A DNA stretch of 64,000 bases from Alteromonas sp. C1M14 (GTDB lineage Bacteria; Pseudomonadota; Gammaproteobacteria; Enterobacterales; Alteromonadaceae), in contig NZ_JAHKQF010000008.1 of NCBI RefSeq assembly GCF_018860965.1, positions 496,001 to 560,000 on the forward strand, written 5' to 3'. Below are positions 27,803 to 37,991 of the stretch, piece by piece. Both the position numbers and the translations under genes were made by a program. The notes beneath the pieces are model-generated. The model saw only the letters and a program-made list of their open reading frames with translations, had not been told where the DNA came from and searched no databases. Positions within the stretch are counted from its first letter, which is position 1, and the number at the start of each line of letters is the position of its first letter.

Positions 27803-28585
27803 ATGAGTAACCCTCCTGCTTCGGACGACGATTTAACCACAGCTAAATCTTGGGATTTACCTTTTTTAGCAGAAGAAAAATCGAAGGAAGAATTAACCCG
27901 AACCAATGCGCTAAATCGCCGTAGCGATTGGAAATACGAACCTCCCGAACCGGAAGAAGAAGAGATCCTTCCTCCCACGGCCGAAGAAATTGAAGCAATT
28001 CGACAAGCGGCTTTTGACGAAGGTCATAATGAAGGAAAGCAAACCGGTTACGAAGAAGGGAAAGCCCAAGGCATTGAAGACGGTAAAAAGCAGGGCTATG
28101 AAGAAGGGCTGCAAACCGGTAACCAAGAAGGGCTAGAGGCAGGTAAAGCGCAGATTGATGAAATTGCACAAGGATGGTCGGCATTGGCTGACAACATCAG
28201 TGCACCATTAAACCAGGTCAACGAAGAAACCCGCGTGCAGCTTGTCAAACTGGCCGTGGCCTTATCCCGAGCGGTTATTCGTACCGAGGTTACCACAAAT
28301 GAAGCCTGTGTTTTAACGGCCTTGGCTGAGGGACTTAAAGCGTTACCAGTTAGCGAGACACGTTATCAAATCGCCATGCATCCGGAAGATATTGAACTGG
28401 TGGTCGCTCATTTTGGCGAACAACATGTGAAAGAAAAGGGCTGGCATTTTACGGAAATGCCAACCATGGCCCGCGGGGGCTGCGATATTACCACTGAACA
28501 AAATGCGGTGGATGTTTCTATTGAGCGCCGCTGTCGAGAGATTCTCGATAAGTTTTTATTACAGCAAGGTTTAACCGATGACTAG
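27803..28585 (+). CDS. fliH: Flagellar export apparatus protein FliH
   Basis: 260-aa regulator and peripheral stalk of the FliI ATPase. Residues about 73-115 are a run of GxxxG repeats ([17 protein letters not shown] and onwards), a known FliH feature predicted to form tightly packed helices. The C-terminal domain after residue 150 has the conserved [15 protein letters not shown] and HPEDIELV segments that bind FliI. It overlaps fliI by 8 bases. Confidence 0.92.
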   Translation: MSNPPASDDDLTTAKSWDLPFLAEEKSKEELTRTNALNRRSDWKYEPPEPEEEEILPPTAEEIEAIRQAAFDEGHNEGKQTGYEEGKAQGIEDGKKQGYEEGLQTGNQEGLEAGKAQIDEIAQGWSALADNISAPLNQVNEETRVQLVKLAVALSRAVIRTEVTTNEACVLTALAEGLKALPVSETRYQIAMHPEDIELVVAHFGEQHVKEKGWHFTEMPTMARGGCDITTEQNAVDVSIERRCREILDKFLLQQGLTDD

Positions 28586-29912
28586 CCCTTGGGGGGATTA
28601 CTTCTCTGAGCTACAAAATGCTATTTTGAATCCGCCTATTGTAGCCGCGGGGAAGTTAGTTCGAGGAATTGGATTAACACTGGAAGCGGTGGGGTGTCAG
28701 CTGCCGGTAGGTAGTCAGTGTTTAGTACAAACCGTTGAAGGGGAAATCGAAGCCGAGGTGGTGGGATTTGCAGAAAACATCACCTATTTGATGCCCACCG
28801 AAGCGGTGAGGGGGATCGTGCCCGGTTCTCGGGTATTGCCATTAAATCGAGACAGTGGCTTGGCGGTAGGACTCGGTTTACTTGGCCGCGTCGTGGATGG
28901 CAACGGCCAACCCCTTGATGGACGCGGTCCAATCAAAACCGATACGCGTGTTTCTACCATTAAACCGCCCATGAATCCCCTTACTCGTAAGCCCATTAGT
29001 GAGCCTATGGATGTAGGAGTACGTGCCATTAATGCCCTCAATACGGTGGGAGTGGGTCAACGAATGGGCTTGTTTGCCGGCTCCGGTGTGGGTAAATCTG
29101 TGCTGCTAGGCATGATGACCCGAGGGTGTCAGGCTGACGTTGTGGTGGTAGGCCTCGTTGGTGAGCGTGGTAGAGAGGTAAAAGAATTTATCCATGACAT
29201 TCTCACCGAAGAGGAAAGAAAGCGGGCTGTGGTTGTGGCAGCTCCCGCCGATACATCACCATTAATGCGCCTTAAAGGGTGTGAAACGGCGGTGACCATC
29301 GCTGAATATTTTCGTGATCTGGGCATGAACGTTTTATTACTGATAGATTCGTTAACCCGTTATGCCATGGCGCAGCGTGAAATTGCTCTGGCGGTGGGTG
29401 AACCGCCGGCGACGAAAGGTTATCCGCCCTCGGTATTTGCGCGTTTGCCTGCCCTCGTGGAGCGAGCTGGTAACGGCAATGACCGCCAAGGATCCATTAC
29501 CGCTTTTTATACCGTGTTAACCGAAGGGGACGACTTACAAGATCCCATTGCCGATGCCGCCCGCGCGATTTTAGACGGCCATGTGGTGTTATCCCGACGA
29601 TTAGCTGAAAGCGGTCATTATCCGGCGATTGATATTGAAGCCTCTATTAGTCGGGTTATGCCGATGGTGACCAGCGATGAGCACTTGCAGCAAGCCCGTC
29701 GTATTCGACAAGTTTACTCTACTTACCAGCAGAACCGAGATCTGATTGCCATTGGCGCTTATGCTAAAGGCTCTGATCCCCGTATCGACTTATCCATCCG
29801 AGCGGAACCGGCAATCAACGCCTTTTTACAACAAGGCATGACGCAGGTACTCAATTACGATGAAAGTCTGCAAGGAATGAATGCCCTTGCTGGCGGGCTA
29901 GGTAAAGGGTGA
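28578..29912 (+). CDS. fliI: Flagellum-specific ATPase FliI
   Basis: 444-aa type III export ATPase, related to the F1 beta subunit. Walker A is in [14 protein letters not shown] near residue 165 and Walker B in [19 protein letters not shown], with the [18 protein letters not shown] segment typical of this family. It acts at the cytoplasmic face of the export gate with FliH and FliJ. The ATG at 28578 lies inside the end of fliH. Confidence 0.95.
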   Translation: MTSPWGDYFSELQNAILNPPIVAAGKLVRGIGLTLEAVGCQLPVGSQCLVQTVEGEIEAEVVGFAENITYLMPTEAVRGIVPGSRVLPLNRDSGLAVGLGLLGRVVDGNGQPLDGRGPIKTDTRVSTIKPPMNPLTRKPISEPMDVGVRAINALNTVGVGQRMGLFAGSGVGKSVLLGMMTRGCQADVVVVGLVGERGREVKEFIHDILTEEERKRAVVVAAPADTSPLMRLKGCETAVTIAEYFRDLGMNVLLLIDSLTRYAMAQREIALAVGEPPATKGYPPSVFARLPALVERAGNGNDRQGSITAFYTVLTEGDDLQDPIADAARAILDGHVVLSRRLAESGHYPAIDIEASISRVMPMVTSDEHLQQARRIRQVYSTYQQNRDLIAIGAYAKGSDPRIDLSIRAEPAINAFLQQGMTQVLNYDESLQGMNALAGGLGKG

Positions 29913-29917
29913 ATGGC

Positions 29918-30355
29918 ATGAAACAACTGGAGTTAGTAGCAAAATTTGAACGAGATAAAGAACAAACTGCGGCGCAACAATTTCGACTCGCTCAACAACA
30001 GGTTGCCCAGCAGCGTCAAAAGTTAAGTAGTTTGCAGCAATACCGTTTAGATTACCTAAAGCAAATCCAAGCCAACGGAAAAGGTGGTGTCGGAGCCAAG
30101 GTGTATCATCAACATCTTAACTTCGTCGGCAAGCTGGAAAAGGCCTGCCAGCAACAAATGAACGTCATTTCCCAAACAACTTTAGCGGCAGATCAGCGAA
30201 AGCGGGCTTGGTTAGAGCAGCAAAAACGCCGTAAAGCGGTGGAAATGCTCATTGAAAAGAAAGCCGAAGAAGCACAAAAGCGTGCGCAACGCGAAGAGCA
30301 GCATATGATGGATGAATTTGCCGCGCAAAAATACTTTCGCCAGCGTTTTACCTAA
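29918..30355 (+). CDS. fliJ: Flagellar export chaperone FliJ
   Basis: About 145 aa, entirely helical and rich in Gln, Lys and Arg, as expected for the antiparallel coiled-coil stalk subunit that sits in the FliI hexamer. ATG 29918 is preferred (AAAGGG at 29904-29909, start MKQLELVAKFE); a GTG at 29909 overlapping the fliI stop is the alternative. It is the last gene of the fliE operon; the 148-bp gap that follows contains the fliK promoter. Confidence 0.88.
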   Translation: MKQLELVAKFERDKEQTAAQQFRLAQQQVAQQRQKLSSLQQYRLDYLKQIQANGKGGVGAKVYHQHLNFVGKLEKACQQQMNVISQTTLAADQRKRAWLEQQKRRKAVEMLIEKKAEEAQKRAQREEQHMMDEFAAQKYFRQRFT

Positions 30356-30407
30356 TCACTCCATTGCCCCTCTTTTTTTATCTGTCTGAGTATCGATTTG
30401 TGACAAA

Positions 30408-30423
30408 TGGAACAAGAATTGCT
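30408..30423 (+). promoter_or_regulatory. Sigma-54 promoter of the fliK operon
   Basis: TGGAACAAGAATTGCT: GG at 30409-30410 and GC at 30421-30422 are 10 bases apart with an intact TTGCT box. It lies 81 bases upstream of fliK, so fliK-fliR-flhB can be transcribed separately from fliEFGHIJ. Confidence 0.85.
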
Positions 30424-30503
30424 GATTGTCTTATCAGAGACGATAAAAATTACGCTTTACACTGTTTTTTGACACTTTTTCGATAAAAAGTGGAAAGAGG
30501 TTT

Positions 30504-32441
30504 ATGGGTATGATGCAACAACTTGCCACACAACGTTCAAACATTGCCGTGCTTCCCGTCGAAACGGATGAAAAGGCGAAAGCGCCTGATACGCAAGGTG
30601 ATAGCGGCTTTGCCAGCACTTTCGATAGTGTTACTGAGGCCCATGAGCGGGAGCGTCAACAAAGTCTGCAGCAAAAAAATGCTGAGATTCAAACCACTAA
30701 AAGACACGCTACCGAGGATCTTCACCAAGGTGCCAACGATGACCAAGAGGCCAACGGGCAGCTTGAGTCGCGTTCTACCATTGAAGGGGATGATCTCAAT
30801 CACCTAGATGACAATGTGGTAATTGAAAAAGCCGAGGAGCACACCGCTTCCGATGAGGGGGTTTTAGAACAGCAAAACGACGTGGCCTTGTCACCGGATA
30901 ACCCGCTTGTTACAGAGGGCCAGGCTCAGCGAAGAGAAACCCAAGAAGAAAACACCGATTACCTTACCTTTGTGGATGCAATTCGACAGCTTCATGGGGG
31001 GGAACAATACGCTAGTGAAGGTGATGTGACCGCTGATCTATCTGACGATAGCCATGTCTTTGTTGATGGCGATATCCCCACCATTGATGAGAACGGCAAT
31101 GTCATTCAAGAAGGCTATCATGAAGATTTTGCCGCGCTTATCGACGTGCTAAAAACGGTGGGAGAAAGCACCGATGCACAAAGCGCTAGCACCGATGGTG
31201 AGTTACCTGGCGATCTTACTGCGCTAGCAGAATCACTTAATGACGCAATCGCCCAATGGCTAGATAACGAACAGGCTGACGGTGAAAACCTAGATGCTAA
31301 GGTTGAGAACGAACAGGATATTCAGGTGTTGGCAGCGGCGTTGATGGCCGCACTTCATAAAGCCAGTAATGAGGATAAGCGCAAGGTCGAAGAGAAAGAC
31401 GGACAAGGTGATGATGCTTTGTTGGCGTTAAATGATGACGGCGGCTTGTTGGTTGAGTTACTCAAAGCGGAATTAGGTGGCGATAGTGCTCACCAAGGTA
31501 AGGGCGATGAACAGCAAAGCGCGTCCCAGCAAGCTCCCGAATCTTCCCCGGATGCCGTGCCCGGCGAAAGCGGCGCTATTATGCAGTTATTTGGGCAAGC
31601 TGAGACGACAACCCGCGATACCCTGACTGACGCATTAAGTGAAAACATTATTGGCGCCTTACCCGCAGGGTTAAGTGAAAAGCAAAGCACGGCGTTTAAA
31701 CAAAACGTTGCTGATATTGTGGCTGATTATCAAAAGCAGTTAGCCGCCGGAGACATTCCAGCACAAACACTAGAAGCACAAATTACAGATGCATTGGGCC
31801 AGATAGCGGCAGATGAAAATAATGACATCTCGGCATTAGTGGCTAATGAAGTACGACAATTGAACTTAGTGGCGAGCGCTGCGTTACAAACTATACAGTC
31901 TTCGTCTTCAGGAGCGGCTTTCGTTCATGCAGCAACAAGCCATGACACCGCCACCGTGGATTTGCAGCAAGTAAAAGCCGAGCGGGTGCAGCATCAAGAC
32001 ACGGGCGCGAATGATAAAGGGGTAAATATTCAGCAACCTGAGGGGCAGCAACAGCTTGCCGAAAAAGTGCGTTGGATGGTGAATGCCCGCAACAGCATGG
32101 CAGAAATTCGTCTTGATCCGCCAGAATTAGGCAGTATGCAAGTACGGGTTAATGTGTCTGGAGATAGTGCTGCGGTGAGTTTTATTGTGCAATCATCTCA
32201 GGCGAAAGACGTGTTGATGAATGCTGAACCTCGATTGCGGGATATGTTAGCAGAGCAGGGAATAGCCCTTGGCGAATCCTCTGTGAGTCAGCAACAAGAT
32301 CAAGGCAATTTCTCAGAAGGCGATGATAGCGAAGGCGGCAGCGGGTCTTCACACCTAGCCGGTGAAGGCACGGAAAACTCTACTGTTATTGAACAACCGT
32401 TAACCAGGCAAGCGCAAGGAGGCATAGACGACTATGCTTAA
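30504..32441 (+). CDS. fliK: Flagellar hook-length control protein FliK
   Basis: 645-aa secreted ruler and substrate-specificity switch. The conserved C-terminal domain is at about residues 515-600 (MAEIRLDPPELGSMQVRV then AEPRLRDMLAEQGIAL), followed by a Ser/Gly-rich tail. The N-terminal 500 residues are low-complexity, Asp/Glu/Gln-rich and poorly conserved. At 645 aa it is clearly longer than the E. coli protein (about 375-405 aa). It contacts FlhB to end hook export. Upstream AAAGAGG supports ATG 30504. Confidence 0.9.
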   Translation: MGMMQQLATQRSNIAVLPVETDEKAKAPDTQGDSGFASTFDSVTEAHERERQQSLQQKNAEIQTTKRHATEDLHQGANDDQEANGQLESRSTIEGDDLNHLDDNVVIEKAEEHTASDEGVLEQQNDVALSPDNPLVTEGQAQRRETQEENTDYLTFVDAIRQLHGGEQYASEGDVTADLSDDSHVFVDGDIPTIDENGNVIQEGYHEDFAALIDVLKTVGESTDAQSASTDGELPGDLTALAESLNDAIAQWLDNEQADGENLDAKVENEQDIQVLAAALMAALHKASNEDKRKVEEKDGQGDDALLALNDDGGLLVELLKAELGGDSAHQGKGDEQQSASQQAPESSPDAVPGESGAIMQLFGQAETTTRDTLTDALSENIIGALPAGLSEKQSTAFKQNVADIVADYQKQLAAGDIPAQTLEAQITDALGQIAADENNDISALVANEVRQLNLVASAALQTIQSSSSGAAFVHAATSHDTATVDLQQVKAERVQHQDTGANDKGVNIQQPEGQQQLAEKVRWMVNARNSMAEIRLDPPELGSMQVRVNVSGDSAAVSFIVQSSQAKDVLMNAEPRLRDMLAEQGIALGESSVSQQQDQGNFSEGDDSEGGSGSSHLAGEGTENSTVIEQPLTRQAQGGIDDYA

Positions 32442-32527
32442 GGGTGGAATGATATACGCAATGGATATTGCTAATTGAGTGTAATTTCACATAATACGCG
32501 CAAGACGGTTGATTAAGGTAAAAGTAC

Positions 32528-33070
32528 ATGGCTGACGAAGAGTTGCAAATTGAAGAAGAAGGTGGGAAAAAAGGCAAGATGATGCTGATCATCATTATTG
32601 TCTTGGTATTGATCGCAGGTGGCGGTGCCGCGTATTTCTTTTTATTTGCAGGTGAAGATCCGGTGGCAACTGAACAGGCTGATGCAACGGATATGGCCGA
32701 TCCGGCCACCAGTACTGATGCTATGCAAGGTAACGGACAAGCTGAAATGGGTAGTGCCTTGTATGTGGCTATTCCCCAACCCATTACCTTTCATATTCCA
32801 GGCAGTGGGCGAGAACGTACCGTACAGATCAAAATCCAGCTTTTAGTAAGAGGCAGTGATAATGAAGAAACGGCAAAGGTTAATATTCCTCTTATTCAGG
32901 GTGCCTTATTAAGGGTGTTCAGTAGTAGTAGTGCTGATGATCTGGTGACAGAAGCCGGGAAAATAGAACTTCGGGAAAAGGCGCTGGAAGAAGTGCAGGC
33001 CGCCATGAAGCAATACACGGGTACGGACGTGGTAGAGCAAGTGCTTTTTACCGGTTTCGTCATGCAATAA
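32528..33070 (+). CDS. fliL: Flagellar basal body-associated protein FliL
   Basis: 180-aa single-pass inner-membrane protein at the stator. A lysine-rich cytoplasmic N-terminus precedes the TM segment at about residues 19-40 (MLIIIIVLVLIAGGGAAYFF). The periplasmic domain carries the FliL pattern FHIPGSGRERTVQIKIQLLV and ends in VVEQVLFTGFVMQ. It begins 86 bp after fliK and ends 12 bp before fliM. Confidence 0.92.
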   Translation: MADEELQIEEEGGKKGKMMLIIIIVLVLIAGGGAAYFFLFAGEDPVATEQADATDMADPATSTDAMQGNGQAEMGSALYVAIPQPITFHIPGSGRERTVQIKIQLLVRGSDNEETAKVNIPLIQGALLRVFSSSSADDLVTEAGKIELREKALEEVQAAMKQYTGTDVVEQVLFTGFVMQ

Positions 33071-33082
33071 CGAGGTAGAACG

Positions 33083-34141
33083 GTGAGCGATTTATTATCA
33101 CAAGATGAAATTGATGCGCTATTGCACGGCGTTGACGATGTGGAAGAAGAAGAAATCGTCGATACGCCTTCGGATGCGTCTGCCCTTGAGTACGACTTTT
33201 CATCTCAAGATCGCATCGTTCGTGGGCGTATGCCTACCTTGGAAATCGTTAATGAACGGTTTGCACGGCATTTGCGGGTGAGCTTATTTAATATGATGCG
33301 TCGCTCTGCTGAAGTGTCAATTAACGGTATCCAGATGATTAAATTTGGTGAGTACATTCATACTCTATTTGTACCTACAAGTTTAAACATGGTTCGTTTT
33401 CGCCCGCTAAAAGGGACGGGCTTGATTACCATGGAAGCGCGGCTGGTGTTTATCTTGGTTGATAACTTTTTTGGTGGCGATGGCCGTTATCATGCAAAAA
33501 TTGAAGGCCGGGAATTTACGCCCACTGAACGACGTATTATTCAGATGCTGCTGAAAATCATTTTTGAAGATTACAAAGAAGCTTGGGCACCGGTGATGGA
33601 TGTCTCCTTTGAATATCTCGATTCTGAAGTGAACCCGGCCATGGCCAATATTGTCAGCCCCACAGAGGTGGTGGTGATCAGTTCGTTTCATATTGAACTT
33701 GACGGTGGCGGGGGAGATTTCCACGTATCGTTACCCTATTCAATGTTGGAACCGATTCGTGAACTGTTAGACGCCGGTGTACAAAGCGACAAAGAAGATA
33801 CAGATTTACGCTGGAGCAAAGCGTTACGGGATGAAATTCTCGACGTGAAGGTCAATCTTAGTACCCATATGCTTGATGTGGATGTCCCGTTGCGGGATGT
33901 GATGGAATTCGAACCCGGGGATATTATTCCGGTAGAAATGCCAGAGCATATTACCGTGTTAATTGAAGAGTTACCCACATTCCGAGCCAAGTTAGGGCGC
34001 TCCCGCGAAAATCTGGCGCTGAAAATTTCCGATAAAATACCACGCCCGACGTCGGTGAAATCGGAATTACAATTATTAACCCGTGGCGGGCGCGTTATTG
34101 ATAACGACGCTGAGCTACAAGTTCTTGAAGAAGATCTGTAA
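33083..34141 (+). CDS. fliM: Flagellar motor switch protein FliM
   Basis: 352-aa C-ring protein. The N-terminal CheY-P-binding peptide LLSQDEIDALLHGV is intact, and the FliG-binding middle domain and C-terminal SpoA/FliN-like domain follow (ATVEVVIS-type strands, LPTFRAKLGRSRENLALKI). Start codon is GTG 33083 with GAGG upstream. Its docking peptide resembles repeated segments in CheA and the CheZ C-terminus in this window. Confidence 0.95.
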   Translation: MSDLLSQDEIDALLHGVDDVEEEEIVDTPSDASALEYDFSSQDRIVRGRMPTLEIVNERFARHLRVSLFNMMRRSAEVSINGIQMIKFGEYIHTLFVPTSLNMVRFRPLKGTGLITMEARLVFILVDNFFGGDGRYHAKIEGREFTPTERRIIQMLLKIIFEDYKEAWAPVMDVSFEYLDSEVNPAMANIVSPTEVVVISSFHIELDGGGGDFHVSLPYSMLEPIRELLDAGVQSDKEDTDLRWSKALRDEILDVKVNLSTHMLDVDVPLRDVMEFEPGDIIPVEMPEHITVLIEELPTFRAKLGRSRENLALKISDKIPRPTSVKSELQLLTRGGRVIDNDAELQVLEEDL

Positions 34142-34169
34142 CTAAAGAACCGAACACAGAGGCAATGTC

Positions 34170-34577
34170 ATGAGTGAAAATGACGGAATGGACGATTGGG
34201 CAGAAGCAATGGCGGAGCAAGCTGATGCAGAAGAGAACGGGTCTGAGAACGGCGATGATGTGCAGGTCGCTGAGCTGGACGAGTTGACGGATGATGCGCC
34301 CATCACCCAAGAAGAAAAGAAAAAACTGGATACGATTTTAGACATTCCAGTCACCATTTCTATGGAAGTGGGGCGTAGCCAGATAAGCATCCGAAACCTG
34401 CTACAATTGAACCAGGGATCCGTGGTGGAATTAGACCGAGTTGCCGGTGAGCCATTGGATGTTTTGGTAAATGGCACGTTGATTGCTCATGGAGAAGTAG
34501 TAGTGGTCAACGATAAGTTTGGTATTCGGTTAACGGATGTTATTAGTCAAATCGAGAGAATCAAAAAGCTTCGCTAA
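34170..34577 (+). CDS. fliN: Flagellar motor switch protein FliN
   Basis: 135-aa C-ring protein. An acidic N-terminal 50 residues precede the SpoA domain: LDIPVTISMEVGRSQISIRNLLQLNQGSVVELDR region, with landmarks IP....EVG, L..GSVVELD and GEPLDVLVNG. It follows fliM by 28 bp. Its 3' end lies close to the fliO start. Confidence 0.94.
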   Translation: MSENDGMDDWAEAMAEQADAEENGSENGDDVQVAELDELTDDAPITQEEKKKLDTILDIPVTISMEVGRSQISIRNLLQLNQGSVVELDRVAGEPLDVLVNGTLIAHGEVVVVNDKFGIRLTDVISQIERIKKLR

Positions 34578-34605
34578 AACGCTTTCTAAAACAGGGGGTT
34601 GCGCT

Positions 34606-35019
34606 ATGCTGCCCCTGTTATTTAGCTTCACTGTACAAGCACAAAGTACAAATTCTATAACTAACCCCACCTCTGTACTGTCAATTTTTCTATCACTTTT
34701 GCTGGTTGTCGCCATCATTTTCTCATTAGCTTGGCTGATGCGCCGGTTTAATGTCACTCATGCCGGTAGCGGTCAAATGAAAGTCGTGGCTAGCATGGTG
34801 GCAGGTACCCGAGAACGGATCATGGTGATCCAAGTAGGGGAAGAACAACACCTTGTGGGAGTGACCGCGCAAAATATCAATCATCTGGCCAAATTGGATA
34901 CGCCCCTTGCCTCACAACAAGAAGGACAAGGCCAAGGTGATTTCAAACAAAAATTAATTAAAGCCATGGCAAACACCATGAATCCGGGAATGAAAGAAGG
35001 AAAGCAAGATGAAAAGTAA
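34606..35019 (+). CDS. fliO: Flagellar biosynthesis protein FliO
   Basis: About 137-aa inner-membrane protein that helps assemble FliP. The N-terminus looks like a cleavable or first hydrophobic segment ([13 protein letters not shown]), followed by the main TM helix [20 protein letters not shown] and a cytoplasmic tail with [20 protein letters not shown], a FliO landmark. ATG 34606 is chosen because AGGGGG at 34593-34598 precedes it; an upstream ATG at 34537 would overlap fliN by 41 bases. It overlaps fliP by 11 bases. Confidence 0.87.
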   Translation: MLPLLFSFTVQAQSTNSITNPTSVLSIFLSLLLVVAIIFSLAWLMRRFNVTHAGSGQMKVVASMVAGTRERIMVIQVGEEQHLVGVTAQNINHLAKLDTPLASQQEGQGQGDFKQKLIKAMANTMNPGMKEGKQDEK

Positions 35020-35770
35020 GCTTTCTGTGTTACTGATAACCGTCTTTTTGGGGCTTGTCATGAGTTCTCCTGCTTGGGCTCAGCAAGGCATATCGGCCGT
35101 TACGGTAACCACCAACCCTGATGGTTCCCAAGATTACACCATGACATTACAAGCGCTGTTTATTATGACAGCCTTGAGTCTTATTCCTGCTTTTATAATG
35201 ATGATGACATCCTTTACGCGGATCATTGTGGTGCTGTCAATTTTACGTCAGGCCATTGGGCTTCAGCAGTCACCATCTAACCAAATTCTTATTGGGGTGA
35301 GCTTGTTCTTATCGATGTTCATCATGACGCCGGTGTTTGAAGAGGTGAATGAACGGGCGTTACAGCCGTATTTAGATGAAGCAATGACCGCACGTCAGGC
35401 ACTAGATGAAGCCGCCGAGCCGATGCGCGCATTTATGCTATCCCAAACCCGAGTGAAGGATTTAGAAACCTTTGTGCGTATTGCCGGCGATGAGGGAAAA
35501 TACGATGATCCGGCACAAGTGCCGTTAACCATATTAATTCCCTCATTTGTGACCAGTGAACTTAAAACTGCCTTCCAAATTGGCTTCATGTTGTTTATTC
35601 CGTTTCTCATTATTGACCTTGTGGTGGCATCTATTTTGATGGCGATGGGGATGATGATGCTATCGCCTATGATCGTATCTTTGCCGTTTAAGTTAATGTT
35701 GTTCGTGTTGGTCGACGGTTGGAATTTAATCTTTGGCACCCTCGCCACCAGTTTTGGTATGGGAGTCTAG
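35009..35770 (+). CDS. fliP: Flagellar export gate protein FliP
   Basis: 253 aa. A signal peptide (residues 1-25, ending SSPAWAQ) is typical of FliP. Membrane segments begin near residue 48, with the family signature [18 protein letters not shown] and the C-terminal [19 protein letters not shown]. With FliQ and FliR it forms the core pore of the type III export gate. Confidence 0.95.
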   Translation: MKSKLSVLLITVFLGLVMSSPAWAQQGISAVTVTTNPDGSQDYTMTLQALFIMTALSLIPAFIMMMTSFTRIIVVLSILRQAIGLQQSPSNQILIGVSLFLSMFIMTPVFEEVNERALQPYLDEAMTARQALDEAAEPMRAFMLSQTRVKDLETFVRIAGDEGKYDDPAQVPLTILIPSFVTSELKTAFQIGFMLFIPFLIIDLVVASILMAMGMMMLSPMIVSLPFKLMLFVLVDGWNLIFGTLATSFGMGV

Positions 35771-35778
35771 GAGGCCTT

Positions 35779-36048
35779 ATGTCACCAGAAGTGTTTGTGG
35801 AAATCCTCCGAGAATCCATGTTTATGGTTATTCTGTTGGTGTCTGCGGTCATTGTGCCCAGCATGATTGTAGGATTAATTGTTGCGGTGTTTCAGGCCGC
35901 GACATCAATTAACGAACAAACCATGAGTTTTCTACCTCGATTAATCGTTACCTTGTTGGCGTTAAGTTGGGGAGGAAACTGGTTGGTAGAAAAACTGATG
36001 GACTTTACCTTTCATATGGTAGACCAAATTCCTCAGGTAGTAGGGTGA
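35779..36048 (+). CDS. fliQ: Flagellar export gate protein FliQ
   Basis: 89 aa with two membrane helices (VILLVSAVIVPSMIVGLIVAV pattern near 20-40 and a second near 52-75) separated by the conserved QAATSINEQT loop. ATG 35779 has a perfect AGGAGG at 35769-35774; in-frame codons further upstream lie inside fliP and are unlikely. Five bases precede fliR. Confidence 0.94.
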   Translation: MSPEVFVEILRESMFMVILLVSAVIVPSMIVGLIVAVFQAATSINEQTMSFLPRLIVTLLALSWGGNWLVEKLMDFTFHMVDQIPQVVG

Positions 36049-36052
36049 TCCC

Positions 36053-36835
36053 ATGCATGTGGATCTGAGCACCATCAATCAGTTCTTAGCTGACTTACTT
36101 CTGCCTTTTATGCGCATCAGCGGCATGTTTGCCGCCATGATTGGCCTTAGCGCTCAATCAATTCCGCAAACGGTACGCGCCCTGTTAGCCATTTTTTTAG
36201 CCCTGGTGATTATGCCAGTGGTCAAGCCTGTGCCTATTGATAACCTGGTGGGCGTGGGGGCATTTTTGCTTGTCATTCAGCAATTATTAATTGGCATCGC
36301 CATCGGTTTTGTCTCAATGATGGTATTAAATACCTTTGTGTTGGCAGGACAGATTATTGCCATGCAAACCGGTCTTGGTTTTGCCTCTATTGTCGACCCA
36401 GTCAATGGTATAAACGTGCCTGCAGTGGGCCAATTTTATCTGATCCTAGCAACGCTACTCTTTTGGACGATGGACGGTCACTTGGCCATGATCCAAATGA
36501 TCACGATTAGTTTTGATGCGTTTCCAGTGGGGGAGGCTTGGTTTACGGCAGAACAGTTTCGCGATATAGCCCACTGGGGGTCGTGGATGTTTGTGTCGGC
36601 CATCACCTTGTCGTTAGCCCCCATCGTTTCATTACTTATTGTGAACCTCGCTTTTGGGGTAATGACAAAAGCTGCTCCGCAATTGAATATATTCAGTATT
36701 GGTTTTTCTATCGCTCAGATTATGGGGCTGATTATTATCTGGATAACCCTGGATAACTTTACCTCCCACTTTGCCAGTCAGTGGCAGCGAGCCCAGCAGT
36801 TTATGTGTGAGCTGCTGCTGATTTGTCCTAGCTAA
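36053..36835 (+). CDS. fliR: Flagellar export gate protein FliR
   Basis: 260-aa polytopic membrane protein, third component of the FliPQR gate. Landmarks are FMRISGMFAAMIGLS at the N-terminus, GIAIGFVSMMVLNTF, and GLGFASIVDPVNG, the conserved FliR loop. The C-terminus has the NIFSIGFSIAQIMGL segment. It begins 5 bp after fliQ and ends 12 bp before flhB. Confidence 0.94.
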   Translation: MHVDLSTINQFLADLLLPFMRISGMFAAMIGLSAQSIPQTVRALLAIFLALVIMPVVKPVPIDNLVGVGAFLLVIQQLLIGIAIGFVSMMVLNTFVLAGQIIAMQTGLGFASIVDPVNGINVPAVGQFYLILATLLFWTMDGHLAMIQMITISFDAFPVGEAWFTAEQFRDIAHWGSWMFVSAITLSLAPIVSLLIVNLAFGVMTKAAPQLNIFSIGFSIAQIMGLIIIWITLDNFTSHFASQWQRAQQFMCELLLICPS

Positions 36836-36846
36836 GGTGAATAAAG

Positions 36847-37971
36847 ATGGCTGATGAACAGGAAAAAACAGAAGACCCCACGGGGAAAAAGCTGGATGAT
36901 GCGCGAAAAAAGGGTCAGCTCGCCCGGTCAAAAGAGCTGTCTACTACCTTAGTGTTGGTGGTAAGCGGTATCATGTTTCTTATCATGGGTGGCACCATCG
37001 CCAAAGCGGTTTTTGGCATGATGAAAAGCATGTTTACCATGTCTAGAGATCAAACCTATGACACCACCTATCTGTTTTCTGCCTGGGGGTATGCCATAAC
37101 CTCGGTGGCCGGTCCGGTCTTAACTTACATGGTGGTGGCCATGATAGCCGGTATTTATGGTTCTATCGCTTTGGGTGGTTTTAACTTTACCTGGGAGTCA
37201 GCCTCACCGAAAATGAACAAAATGAGTCCACTCGCTGGCTTAAAGCGCATGTTCGGGGTGAACGGTTTTGTCGAGTTGCTAAAAGCATTCGCTAAATTCA
37301 TCGTTATCGGTGCGATGGCATTAGGGGCATTATTTTATTTTCAGGATGAAGCGCTTCACCTTGATATGGAGCTTTACCCTCGCAATCTATTTCATGCCTT
37401 AGATATGCTTGAATGGGCTTTTTTACTGATGACCCTGGGCATGATACCCATTGCGGCCTTCGATGTGCCTTATCAGCTGTATAAACACAATAAAGAAATG
37501 AAAATGTCCAAGCAGGAAGTGAAGGACGAGCGTAAGAATGCCGATGGTAACCCCCAAGTTAAAGGGCGAATTAGACGGTTGCAATATCAGGCTGCGGCCA
37601 GACGTATGATGCAGGAAGTACCGCAGGCCGATGTGGTGGTTACCAACCCAACTCACTTTTCCGTGGCGCTGAAATACGATGATAATGGTGGTCGCGCACC
37701 GATTGTTGTGGCTAAAGGGGTGGACGAACTGGCTATGCACATCCGAAAAATTGCTGATGCCCATGATGTGCCCATAGTGCCATCTCCCATGCTTGCACGG
37801 TCTATCTATTACTCGACAGAAGTTGAGCATGAAATTCCTCACAAGCTGTTTATGGCTGTGGCTCAGGTGCTTGCGTATGTTTTCCAGCTTCGTGCATTTA
37901 AAGCCGGTAAAGGCAAACGTCCCAATCCATTGAAGAAAGACTTACCTATTCCTCCCGAGTTACGCCGTTAA
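36847..37971 (+). CDS. flhB: Flagellar export switch protein FlhB
   Basis: 374 aa. Four membrane segments occupy roughly residues 30-215. The autocleavage motif NPTH is at residues 267-270 (VVVTNPTHFSVALKY), so the protein should self-cleave and switch export from rod/hook to filament substrates on a FliK signal. The basic C-terminal tail ends NPLKKDLPIPPELRR. It is the last gene of the fliK operon. Confidence 0.95.
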   Translation: MADEQEKTEDPTGKKLDDARKKGQLARSKELSTTLVLVVSGIMFLIMGGTIAKAVFGMMKSMFTMSRDQTYDTTYLFSAWGYAITSVAGPVLTYMVVAMIAGIYGSIALGGFNFTWESASPKMNKMSPLAGLKRMFGVNGFVELLKAFAKFIVIGAMALGALFYFQDEALHLDMELYPRNLFHALDMLEWAFLLMTLGMIPIAAFDVPYQLYKHNKEMKMSKQEVKDERKNADGNPQVKGRIRRLQYQAAARRMMQEVPQADVVVTNPTHFSVALKYDDNGGRAPIVVAKGVDELAMHIRKIADAHDVPIVPSPMLARSIYYSTEVEHEIPHKLFMAVAQVLAYVFQLRAFKAGKGKRPNPLKKDLPIPPELRR

Positions 37972-37991
37972 CTTTGTGACAATTTAAAAAG

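Noticed and set aside
30356-30403. T-rich stretch after fliJ as a terminator
   Set aside because: There is a T run but no stem before it; fliK has its own promoter, but read-through is not excluded.
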